The notes beneath the pieces were generated by a model. The model searched no databases. It was not told the DNA's origin and was given only the letters and a program-made list of their open reading frames with translations. 10,124 nucleotides of DNA from Pseudomonas sp. (lineage in GTDB: Bacteria > Pseudomonadota > Gammaproteobacteria > Pseudomonadales > Pseudomonadaceae): contig SKFV01000276.1 in assembly GCA_007117785.1 (NCBI GenBank), forward strand, positions 1 to 10,124, read 5' to 3'. The translations under genes were made by a program, and so were the position numbers. Each line of letters starts with the position of its first letter. Position 1 is the stretch's first letter. This document shows positions 1-6,135 of the stretch, one piece after another.

Positions 1-228
1 TACGCCGTGCTGGTCGGGAATATTCTCCAGGCCAGTGATCCTGTAGCGGATACCGACCAGGTACTTTGCCAGCCCGATAGCCCACTGGGTCCACCATTGA
101 ATGACCACCCGGAAGCGCCAGCGAAACGGCAGCAAGGGAGAAATCAGCAGCGCTACCGGTGCCCAGAGAATGGCACTGGTGGCGAGCAGCAGATAAAACA
201 GTACAACCCGCAAGGGCATCAATGACAT
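1..228 (-). CDS. plsC: 1-acyl-sn-glycerol-3-phosphate acyltransferase (PlsC/LptA family), N-terminal part only
   Basis: This is the first 76 codons of a membrane acyltransferase whose remainder lies beyond the left edge. The family transfers an acyl chain to lysophosphatidic acid to make phosphatidic acid at the inner membrane. The visible part starts MSLMPLRVVLFYLLLATSAI, with a hydrophobic segment at about residues 7-33. It continues through a Trp-rich stretch to GIRYRITGLENIP, the segment that leads into the catalytic HX4D block in PlsC homologues. That block itself is outside the window, so the catalytic residues cannot be checked. The ATG lies 2 bases after the gmhB stop, with a GGAAA ribosome site inside the gmhB end, so the two are probably translationally linked. 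A second in-frame ATG three codons on is a possible start. P. aeruginosa has lptA in the same place, next to gmhB and near gyrB. Identification rests on similarity recalled from that protein plus synteny. Confidence 0.85.
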   Translation of the reverse strand, partial: MSLMPLRVVLFYLLLATSAILWAPVALLISPLLPFRWRFRVVIQWWTQWAIGLAKYLVGIRYRITGLENIPDQHGV

Positions 229-230
229 GT

Positions 231-764
231 TCAGGTTTCCAGTAAGTGATCAGCCACAGCGGCCAGGTCGGCAAAGATCTGCGTTCCCTCCGGCAGTGAC
301 TGACTAGCGGTTTTATGGCCCTTGCCGGTGAGCACCAGGTAAGGCTTACAGCCTTCACTGACACCGGCTTGCAGATCACGGAGGCTGTCACCTACGGTAG
401 GAACACCCTTAAGGTCACAGGCAAAGTGCGCGGCAATCTGCCGGAACAGGCCGGGTTTCGGCTTGCGGCAAGCGCAATCGTCGTCCGGGCCATGCGGACA
501 ATAGCGGATCAAATCGACCTTGCCGCCCTGCTCGGCCACCAACTGCTGCAATCGCGTATGCATGGCATCCAAGGTTTCCGGACTGAAATAGCCCCGCGCC
601 AGGCCGGATTGATTGGTCGCTATGGCGATGGTCCAGCCGGCTTGGCTCAGGCGTGCAATCGCCTCGATGGCGCCGGGCAGTGGCAGCCACTCCTCCAGCG
701 ATTTGACGAAGGCGTCAGAATCTTCATTGATGACGCCATCGCGATCGAGGATGATCAGTTGCAT
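231..764 (-). CDS. gmhB: D-glycero-beta-D-manno-heptose-1,7-bisphosphate 7-phosphatase
   Basis: GmhB removes the C7 phosphate from heptose 1,7-bisphosphate, a cytoplasmic step toward ADP-heptose for the LPS inner core. The protein is 177 residues from the chosen ATG, normal for the family. It is a HAD-superfamily phosphatase: DRDGVIN (residues 7-13) carries the nucleophile D7 and the acid/base D9. TNQSG (50-54) is HAD motif II, and GDSLRD (125-130) is the metal-binding motif with D126. The zinc loop typical of GmhB is present with C89, H91, C97 and C99 in CPHGPDDDCACRKP. An upstream in-frame GTG at 773 would add three residues. I prefer the ATG at 764 because family members begin right before the ILDRDG strand and a GGTGA sits at a suitable distance. 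It follows glyS by 17 bases and precedes plsC by 2 bases, so it is the third gene of the glyQ operon. Confidence 0.95.
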   Translation of the reverse strand: MQLIILDRDGVINEDSDAFVKSLEEWLPLPGAIEAIARLSQAGWTIAIATNQSGLARGYFSPETLDAMHTRLQQLVAEQGGKVDLIRYCPHGPDDDCACRKPKPGLFRQIAAHFACDLKGVPTVGDSLRDLQAGVSEGCKPYLVLTGKGHKTASQSLPEGTQIFADLAAVADHLLET

Positions 765-781
765 GCCAGTCACCGGTACAT

Positions 782-2836
782 TCAGCTGAGCAGCGAAATA
801 TCCGCCACCCCGAGGAACAGACCGCGCAAACCAGCCAGCAGAGCGTAACGGTTATCGCGTACGGCCGGGTCTTCGGCATTCACCAGCACCTGATCGAAGA
901 AGGCATCTACCGGCGCTCTCAGCGCCGCCAGTTGCTCCAGGCTCTGCTGATATTGGCGTTCAGCAGCAAGCGGCACAGCGGCCTGCTCAGCGGCTTTCAG
1001 CGCATCAGCCAGAGCCTGCTCGGCAGCTTCCTGCAGCAAGGTAGTGTTGATCTGCTTGCTGACATGGCTGTCGGCCTTGACCAGAATGTTTGAAACCCGT
1101 TTGTTGGCCGCTGCCAGGGCTTCCGCTTCCGGCAAACGCCGGAAGGCCTGCACGGCCTGGATACGCTGATCAAAATCCAGTGGTGAGAGGGGATTGACCG
1201 CACGCACTGCCTGGTACACAGCAACATCGATGCCTTCGTCTTCATAGCGCGCACGCAGGCGATCAAATACAAAGTCCTGGACCTGTGCCTGCAAGCCGTC
1301 GGCCTTGATCTTGTCGCCATACTGCGCGATAGCCATCTGCAGGGTGGCGCCCAGATCCAGCTCCAGGCGTTTTTCGATCAGAATACGCAGTACGCCCAGT
1401 GCCGCACGGCGCAGGGCATAAGGGTCCTTACTGCCGGTCGGCAGCATGCCGATACCGAAGATGCCGACCAGGGTATCCAGCTTGTCTGCCAGGGCGACGG
1501 CGGCACCGGTGGTCGTGCTTGGCAAGTCGCCGCCGGCGCCACGCGGCATGTACTGTTCGTTGAGGGCCAGAGCGACATCATCGTGCTCACCATCGTGACG
1601 GGCGTAGTAATAGCCGGCGATACCCTGCAATTCAGGGAATTCACCGACCATTTCGGTGGCCAGGTCACATTTACTCAACAAACCGGCGCGGCGCGCCCGT
1701 TCGGCATCACTCCCCACCTGGTCAGCAATCCAGCCAGCCAGAGCCGAAACGCGCTCGGCCTTGTCCAGCACAGTACCGAGTTCGGCCTGAAATACCACCT
1801 TGGCCAATTGCTGGTTACGGGTTTCCAGTGGTTGTTTCTGATCCTGCTTGAAGAAGAACTCGGCATCGGTCAGCCGCGGACGCACGACTTTCTCATTCCC
1901 GGAAATGATCTGCTGCGGATCTTCACTCTCGATGTTGGCTACGGTGATAAAACGCGGCAGCAACTTGCCGTTGCCATCCAACAGGCAGAAATATTTCTGG
2001 TTGTCCTGCATGGTTGAAATCAGCGCTTCTTGTGGCACGTCGAGGAAGCGCTCCTCAAAGTTGCATACCAGCGGCACCGGCCATTCAACCAGCGCGGTAA
2101 CTTCATCCAGCAGGCTATCGGGCATGATTGCAGTGCCCTGTTGCTCTGCCGCCAGTTGCTCGACCCGCTGGCGGATCATGTCACGACGCTCGGCAAAATC
2201 AGCGATAACGAAGGCCTGGCGCAGGTCCTCGGCATAATTGGCCGGGGCGCTGATGCTGATGTCGGCCGGATGATGGAAGCGATGCCCGCGTGACTGGTTG
2301 CCGGCCTGCTGCGCCAGAATCTCGCAGGGAATGACCTGATCACCGAACAGCATGACCAGCCACTGGGTCGGGCGCACGAATTCGGTCTTGCGTGCCGCCC
2401 AACGCATGCGCTTGGGAATCGGCAGTTTCGCCAGAGCCTGATCGACAATCGCCGGTAACAGCTCTACAGCGGGTTGGCCGGGAATGCTTTTGCTGTAACG
2501 CAATTTGGGGCCGGACTGGTCAATCTCGCTCAGCTCGACGCCGCATTTGCGCGCAAAACCCAGTGCCGCTTTGGTTGGCGCGCCATCAGCATCAAAGGCC
2601 GCCTGCAGCGGTGGGCCATCGAGCTGCTGGCTACGGTCAGGCTGCTGGCTGCTCAATTGCTCAACCAGAATAGCCAGTCGGCGCGGTGCAGCGTAATAGC
2701 GCGCGTTCTGGTACTCAAGACCTTGTTCCTGCAAGCCATGGGTGACGCCGGAGAGAAACGCCTCGGCCAGGGTTTTCAGTGCCTTGGGCGGTAACTCTTC
2801 GGTACCCAGTTCAACCAGAAAATCAGCAGACGACAT
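782..2836 (-). CDS. glyS: Glycine-tRNA ligase beta subunit
   Basis: This is the beta subunit of the alpha2beta2 bacterial glycyl-tRNA synthetase, needed with GlyQ to charge tRNA-Gly in the cytoplasm. Its 684 residues match the pseudomonad length. The N-terminus FLVELGTEELPPKAL is the characteristic GlyS start. The middle contains KRMRWAARKTEFVRPTQW and, further on, the HD-like segment around YYYARHDGEHDD. The C-terminal hundred residues hold the DALR-type tRNA-binding domain, including LRAPVDAFFDQVLVNAED. No frameshift or missing block was seen. The ATG shares its A with the last base of the glyQ TAA (TAATG). It has a strong AAGGAGG seven bases upstream, inside the 3' end of glyQ, so translation of the two subunits should be coupled, which suits fixed stoichiometry. 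P. aeruginosa has a small hypothetical gene (PA0007) between glyS and gmhB; here the gap is only 17 bases. Confidence 0.98.
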   Translation of the reverse strand: MSSADFLVELGTEELPPKALKTLAEAFLSGVTHGLQEQGLEYQNARYYAAPRRLAILVEQLSSQQPDRSQQLDGPPLQAAFDADGAPTKAALGFARKCGVELSEIDQSGPKLRYSKSIPGQPAVELLPAIVDQALAKLPIPKRMRWAARKTEFVRPTQWLVMLFGDQVIPCEILAQQAGNQSRGHRFHHPADISISAPANYAEDLRQAFVIADFAERRDMIRQRVEQLAAEQQGTAIMPDSLLDEVTALVEWPVPLVCNFEERFLDVPQEALISTMQDNQKYFCLLDGNGKLLPRFITVANIESEDPQQIISGNEKVVRPRLTDAEFFFKQDQKQPLETRNQQLAKVVFQAELGTVLDKAERVSALAGWIADQVGSDAERARRAGLLSKCDLATEMVGEFPELQGIAGYYYARHDGEHDDVALALNEQYMPRGAGGDLPSTTTGAAVALADKLDTLVGIFGIGMLPTGSKDPYALRRAALGVLRILIEKRLELDLGATLQMAIAQYGDKIKADGLQAQVQDFVFDRLRARYEDEGIDVAVYQAVRAVNPLSPLDFDQRIQAVQAFRRLPEAEALAAANKRVSNILVKADSHVSKQINTTLLQEAAEQALADALKAAEQAAVPLAAERQYQQSLEQLAALRAPVDAFFDQVLVNAEDPAVRDNRYALLAGLRGLFLGVADISLLS

Positions 2837-3783
2837 TATTCAGCCTCCTTGAGCTTGGCCAGGACTTCATCACGCAGGTCGGCAGTAGCCATGGGGAAGC
2901 CAAGACGGGCACGGGCGTTCAGGTAGCTCTGGGCAATTGCCCTGGCCAGACTGCGCACACGCAGAATGTAGCGTTGCCGTTCGGTCACCGAGATGGCCCG
3001 GCGGGCATCCAGCAGGTTAAAGGTATGCGAGGCGCGCACCACCATTTCATAGGCAGGCAGCGGCAGGTTAAGCTCAATCAGCCGATTGGCTTCGCTTTCG
3101 AAGTGATCGAAATGCTCGAACAATTTCTCGACGTTGGCATACTCGAAGTTGTAGGTCGATTGTTCGACTTCGTTCTGGTGGAACACGTCGCCATAGGTGA
3201 CCTTGCCGAAAGGACCGTCGGAATAGACCAGGTCATACACGGAATCAACGCCCTGCAAATACATGGCCAGACGCTCCAGGCCATAGGTAATCTCGCCAGT
3301 AACCGGGTAACACTCGATGCCGCCGACCTGCTGGAAGTAGGTGAACTGGGTCACTTCCATACCGTTCAGCCAGACTTCCCAGCCCAGACCCCAGGCACCC
3401 AGGGTAGGTGATTCCCAGTTGTCTTCGACAAAGCGCACATCATGCACCAGCGGATCCAGGCCGATATGCCGCAGGGAGTCGAGATACAGTTCCTGGATAT
3501 TCTCCGGGTTGGGCTTCAGCACCACCTGAAACTGGTAATAGTGTTGCAGGCGATTGGGGTTATCCCCGTAACGACCATCGGCCGGGCGGCGGCTGGGCTG
3601 CACATAGGCGGCGTGCCAGGTTTCCGGGCCAATGGCACGCAGAAAGGTCGCGGTGTGGAAGGTGCCGGCACCCATTTCCATGTCGTAGGGTTGCAGGATT
3701 ACGCACCCCTGGTCGGCCCAGTAGCTTTGCAGGGCAAGGATCAGTCCCTGGAAGGTGCTGATGTCTGGCTTGGTCTGAGTCAC
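2836..3783 (-). CDS. glyQ: Glycine-tRNA ligase alpha subunit
   Basis: This is the catalytic alpha subunit of heterotetrameric glycyl-tRNA synthetase, a class II enzyme that forms glycyl-adenylate. Recognisable segments are TFQGLILALQSYWADQGCV near the N-terminus, then PSRRPADGRYGDNPNRLQHY (63-82), the class II motif 2 region. EDNWESPTLGAWGLGWEVW (120-138) follows, then GEITYGLERLAMY (163-175), which holds the motif 3 Arg. I place the start at GTG 3783, giving 315 residues, the length known for pseudomonad GlyQ. The product begins MTQTKPD, and a GGGTGA lies seven bases upstream. The frame stays open upstream to an ATG at 3870, but those extra 29 residues have no family counterpart and run through the likely promoter. 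GlyQ is the first gene of the operon and overlaps glyS by one base. Confidence 0.97.
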   Translation of the reverse strand: MTQTKPDISTFQGLILALQSYWADQGCVILQPYDMEMGAGTFHTATFLRAIGPETWHAAYVQPSRRPADGRYGDNPNRLQHYYQFQVVLKPNPENIQELYLDSLRHIGLDPLVHDVRFVEDNWESPTLGAWGLGWEVWLNGMEVTQFTYFQQVGGIECYPVTGEITYGLERLAMYLQGVDSVYDLVYSDGPFGKVTYGDVFHQNEVEQSTYNFEYANVEKLFEHFDHFESEANRLIELNLPLPAYEMVVRASHTFNLLDARRAISVTERQRYILRVRSLARAIAQSYLNARARLGFPMATADLRDEVLAKLKEAE

Positions 3784-3818
3784 GTATTTCACCCGGTCAG
3801 GCTGAGAAATAAACGCGG

Positions 3819-3847
3819 AGTATACAAGCAGACGCGATGGACATACA
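3819..3847 (-). promoter_or_regulatory. Probable sigma-70 promoter of the glyQ operon
   Basis: On the minus strand a good -10 hexamer TATACT lies at 3824-3819. Seventeen bases upstream is only a weak -35-like TGTATG (3847-3842). Transcription would start near 3812, giving a leader of about 30 bases before the GTG of glyQ. The position between divergent genes supports a promoter here. The -35 is poor, so the exact site is tentative. Confidence 0.4.
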
Positions 3848-3870
3848 GGACTCGCCGCTGGCAACCGCAT

Positions 3871-3908
3871 GCCTGACTATTTCCCCGGTCAATCCGGGGT
3901 AATCAGGC
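3871..3908. repeat. Nested inverted repeat between glyQ and the divergent thioesterase-like gene
   Basis: Outer arms GCCTGA (3871-3876) and TCAGGC (3903-3908) are exact inverted copies. Inside them CCCCGG (3883-3888) and CCGGGG (3894-3899) form a second perfect 6-base stem around a TCAAT loop. The arms are separated by unpaired bulges of 6 and 3 bases. No T-tract follows on either strand, so it does not look like an intrinsic terminator. It lies upstream of the proposed glyQ promoter and 63 bases before the ATG of the plus-strand gene. It could be a protein-binding site or a leader hairpin for that gene. The rest of the 188-base gap (3784-3971) shows no gene and no convincing plus-strand promoter. 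Confidence 0.5.
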
Positions 3909-3971
3909 TTGCGTCACACGGCAGCAGTGCGCATGCTTAAGGGCTGCCACATTGTTACCAGGAACCTTGCC

Positions 3972-4826
3972 ATGACCGAGTCCACTGCCCGCCCCTTTCG
4001 TTGCCAGATCATGCCGCGCTATACCGATCTGGATACCTGGCGGCATGTGAACAACACCCGTGCCTACCATATTCATCAGGAAGCACGCATGCAGGCCCAC
4101 ATGGACCGTTTTGGCCCGGACGCCTGGTTTGCCGATGGCTTGTGTCTGCGCCCGCAACGCTGCCTTACTGATTACCGGCAAATCAGCTGGTACGGCCAGC
4201 CGCTGGAGGCAGAAGTGACCTTGCTAGGGTGTGAACGTGAGCAGTTTCATCTGCGTAGCCAGCTGTACCAGAACGGTGAACTGGTCGGAACCCAGGACGC
4301 CTTTATCGGCGCCTACGAGCAGGGCCGCTGGGAGGATCTACCGGCTGCCATCCAGCAACTGCTGCAGGCTGAGTGCTCCGCCCCGGTGGCCCGCGACCAG
4401 CTGCCGGACAATGACTACACACAGCTTGCCAGTCAGGCGCACAACTTCCCGGTGCGTCAGCAATTGACCCCGCGTTACGGCGATCTGGATGCCGATAGCC
4501 TGCGCAGCGAAGCCGGGCTGGCACGCTATATGGAACAGGCGCGCTTCGGTGGCATTCGCCAGCTTGATATGCAAGGGCTGGGCATCCTGATTGCCCGCGC
4601 GGATATCAGTTATTGCAATTTCCGGCCAGGCTGGCACGCCGTTGAACTGGCCTCGGGTATCAGCCGCATCGGTAACAGTTCTTTTGTGTTTACCGGCTGT
4701 GCGCTGGATAAAGATGAGGTGCAGGCCGCGGCGAACAGCGTGATGGTGGTGATCAACCCACAAAGCAACCGCCCTGCGCCCATTCCTGCCGCCCTGCGCG
4801 AACAGTTGGAAGCCTGGCAGATTTAA
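3972..4826 (+). CDS. Double-hotdog acyl-CoA/acyl-ACP thioesterase-like protein
   Basis: A 284-residue cytoplasmic-looking protein built from two copies of the 4HBT hotdog fold. The first (about residues 10-130) has PRYTDLDTWRHVNNTRAY, matching the thioesterase pattern D-x3-HVNN with D21 and H25. The second (about 160-265) repeats it as PRYGDLDADSLRSEAGLARY. It keeps the RYxDLD strand and the EQAR helix (QEAR in the first copy), but the HVNN is lost. The likely activity is hydrolysis of a fatty acyl thioester at the first site; the substrate cannot be told from sequence. The ATG at 3972 has AGGAAC seven bases upstream. An upstream TTG at 3909 would add 21 residues without fold character and is rejected. 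The gene diverges from glyQ and lies 79 bases before the lipid A acyltransferase, possibly in one transcription unit. P. aeruginosa has the DNA glycosylase gene tag in this slot. The thioesterase family is fairly sure; the exact role is unknown. Confidence 0.8.
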   Translation: MTESTARPFRCQIMPRYTDLDTWRHVNNTRAYHIHQEARMQAHMDRFGPDAWFADGLCLRPQRCLTDYRQISWYGQPLEAEVTLLGCEREQFHLRSQLYQNGELVGTQDAFIGAYEQGRWEDLPAAIQQLLQAECSAPVARDQLPDNDYTQLASQAHNFPVRQQLTPRYGDLDADSLRSEAGLARYMEQARFGGIRQLDMQGLGILIARADISYCNFRPGWHAVELASGISRIGNSSFVFTGCALDKDEVQAAANSVMVVINPQSNRPAPIPAALREQLEAWQI

Positions 4827-4861
4827 ACCACCGCTGGCTCGCGTGCGATGAATGTCCTGTT

Positions 4862-4867
4862 TACAAT
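4862..4867 (+). promoter_or_regulatory. Possible -10 element ahead of the lipid A acyltransferase
   Basis: TACAAT fits a sigma-70 -10 box and lies 39 bases before the GTG start in the 79-base gap after the thioesterase-like gene. No acceptable -35 is found 16-18 bases upstream, so the downstream gene may simply be read through from 3972. This is a weak call. Confidence 0.2.
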
Positions 4868-4905
4868 GGGTTCTTTATCACGCCTCAACATGGCCGGAGT
4901 AGACT

Positions 4906-5793
4906 GTGGAGCGTTTCAAGGGTGCCCTGGTAGTCGGTTTTCTGCGTTTGTTTGCCTGCCTGCCCTTTGCGGTGGCGCAGCGAATGGGGGCTGCCGTTGG
5001 CTGGTTGATGTACCTGTTTCCCAACCGCGAGCGTGAGGTAACCCGCATCAACCTGCAGCACTGCCTGCCCGAACTGGACAGTGCCGCGCGCGCGCAACTG
5101 GTGCGCCAGACCATGATGCAAAGTGGGCGCAGCTTTGCCGAAAGTGCCTGCGCCTGGATCTGGAAGCCGGAAAAAACCCTGAGCCTGATCAAAGAGGTGG
5201 AAGGCGAGCATCTGCTGCATGAGGCCCTTGCCGACGGCAAGGGTGTCGTGGCCATCACCAGCCACCTCGGCAACTGGGAAGTGCTCAATCACTGGTACTG
5301 TTCGCGCTGCTCACCGGTCATTTTCTTCCGCCCGCCAAAACTCAAGGCGATCGATGATTTGCTACGTCAGCAACGGGCCCAGCTGGGCAATAAAGTTGCT
5401 CCTTCAACCCGCGAAGGCATCAGCATGGTCATGCGCGAGGTACGCCAGGGCGGTGCAGTGGGTATTCCGGCAGACCCGGAACCGGCGCTCAAAAGCGGCG
5501 AGTTCGTGCCCTTTTTCGGCATCCAGGCGTTGACCAGCAAGTTTGTCCCCAACCTGCTCAAGGGTGGCGAGGCGCGCGGGCTTTTTTTGCATTGCGTCCG
5601 CCTGGAAGATCATTCAGGATTCAAGGTGATTGTCGAGGCGGCGCCAGAGGCGATGTACAGCACCGATGCGCAAACCGCCGTTGCCAGCATGAGCAGTGTC
5701 CTTGAGCGCTATGTGCGCCAGTGGCCAAGTCAGTACATGTGGAGCATGAAACGTTTCAAGAAACGTCCAGCAGGCGAGCAAGAGTGGTATTAA
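4906..5793 (+). CDS. htrB: Lipid A late (secondary) acyltransferase, HtrB/LpxL family
   Basis: This inner-membrane enzyme adds a secondary acyl chain to the lipid A precursor. The 295-residue protein has an N-terminal hydrophobic anchor (about 8-37). The catalytic HX4E motif HLGNWE (H120, E125) is intact, and FFRPPKLKAIDDLL (140-153) follows. GIPADPEP (186-193) stands in the place of the usual GIPxDQ loop, and the C-terminal SQYMWSMKRFKKRP (275-288) is typical of the family. It matches my recollection of P. aeruginosa PA0011 (HtrB1), which adds a laurate-type chain, almost throughout, in the same neighbourhood. Chain length here is not shown by the sequence. The start is GTG 4906, with GGAG about six bases upstream and an MERFKGAL N-terminus as in homologues. 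A run of seven Ts at 5582-5588 does not break the frame. The PilZ gene follows after 22 bases and is probably co-transcribed. Confidence 0.92.
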   Translation: MERFKGALVVGFLRLFACLPFAVAQRMGAAVGWLMYLFPNREREVTRINLQHCLPELDSAARAQLVRQTMMQSGRSFAESACAWIWKPEKTLSLIKEVEGEHLLHEALADGKGVVAITSHLGNWEVLNHWYCSRCSPVIFFRPPKLKAIDDLLRQQRAQLGNKVAPSTREGISMVMREVRQGGAVGIPADPEPALKSGEFVPFFGIQALTSKFVPNLLKGGEARGLFLHCVRLEDHSGFKVIVEAAPEAMYSTDAQTAVASMSSVLERYVRQWPSQYMWSMKRFKKRPAGEQEWY

Positions 5794-5815
5794 CACCACC
5801 GTTCAGGAGTGAAAC

Positions 5816-6091
5816 ATGGCTGACCAGCGGCAATATCCCCGCACCATGATGCAGGCGCGGATCAAGATCACCCATCCGGATGTCGGTGAGGTGTTTGGTT
5901 TTACCCGGGATTTGTCCGACGGTGGTGTATTTGTTGAGAATGCCGATCTTGCCGCTTTGCCTCCAGGCACCGAGGTTGAGGGCCAGGTTCAGGGTATGCC
6001 GATCGAAGCGCCGATTCTGCGTATGCGGGTGATGCGTGTGGTGCCCGGAGATGGGGTTGGGTTGGCGTTTGTGGATGAAGATGATCATTAA
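5816..6091 (+). CDS. Small PilZ-domain protein, probable cyclic di-GMP sensor
   Basis: A 91-residue single-domain cytoplasmic protein. The two c-di-GMP-binding elements of PilZ are both visible: RxxxR as RQYPR (R5, R9) near the N-terminus and D/NxSxxG as DLSDGG (D32, S34, G37). They are followed by the beta-barrel strands TEVEGQVQGMP and VGLAFVDED. Both motifs being intact suggests real ligand binding rather than a degenerate PilZ. The ATG has a clear CAGGAGTG ribosome site eight bases upstream. It lies 22 bases after the lipid A acyltransferase on the same strand; P. aeruginosa PA0011-PA0012 has the same pairing. An effect on the acyltransferase or envelope is inference only; there is no output domain, so it must act through a partner. 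Confidence 0.92.
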   Translation: MADQRQYPRTMMQARIKITHPDVGEVFGFTRDLSDGGVFVENADLAALPPGTEVEGQVQGMPIEAPILRMRVMRVVPGDGVGLAFVDEDDH

Positions 6092-6135
6092 TCTGCAGCT
6101 GATCAGTGTTTCCTGAGCCAAGGCTCTGGATCTCA
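6092..6135. other. Convergent gap between PilZ gene and trkH
   Basis: Forty-four bases separate the stops of two converging operons. The only structure is a short hairpin GAGCC-AA-GGCTC (6115-6126), and neither strand has the T-run of an intrinsic terminator after it. Termination may be Rho-dependent or lie inside the opposing genes. Confidence 0.4.

Noticed and set aside
315..848. 177-codon plus-strand frame over gmhB and the glyS end
   Set aside because: It is opposite a confidently identified gene, its composition follows the complement of gmhB codons, and the product is unrecognisable.
2779..3411. 210-codon plus-strand frame over glyQ
   Set aside because: It is antisense to a conserved gene with no domain or ribosome-site support; long antisense frames are common in GC-rich DNA.
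3784..3870. ATG at 3870 as glyQ start
   Set aside because: The added 29 residues have no counterpart in GlyQ and span the likely -10 box. GTG 3783 has a good ribosome site and gives 315 residues.
3909..3971. TTG at 3909 as start of the thioesterase-like gene
   Set aside because: It has no ribosome site and the extra residues do not belong to the hotdog fold. ATG 3972 has AGGAAC at proper spacing.
4848..5036. Small plus-strand frame starting MNVLFTMGSL
   Set aside because: It mostly overlaps the start of the acyltransferase in another frame and has no convincing ribosome site or recognisable product.
5582..5588. Run of seven Ts inside the lipid A acyltransferase, as a frameshift, slippage site or terminator
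   Set aside because: The reading frame and homology continue unchanged on both sides, no strong stem precedes it, and the codon phase does not fit a -1 slippery heptamer.
6115..6126. GAGCC-AA-GGCTC hairpin as an intrinsic terminator
   Set aside because: The stem is five pairs with a two-base loop, and no T-run follows on either strand.
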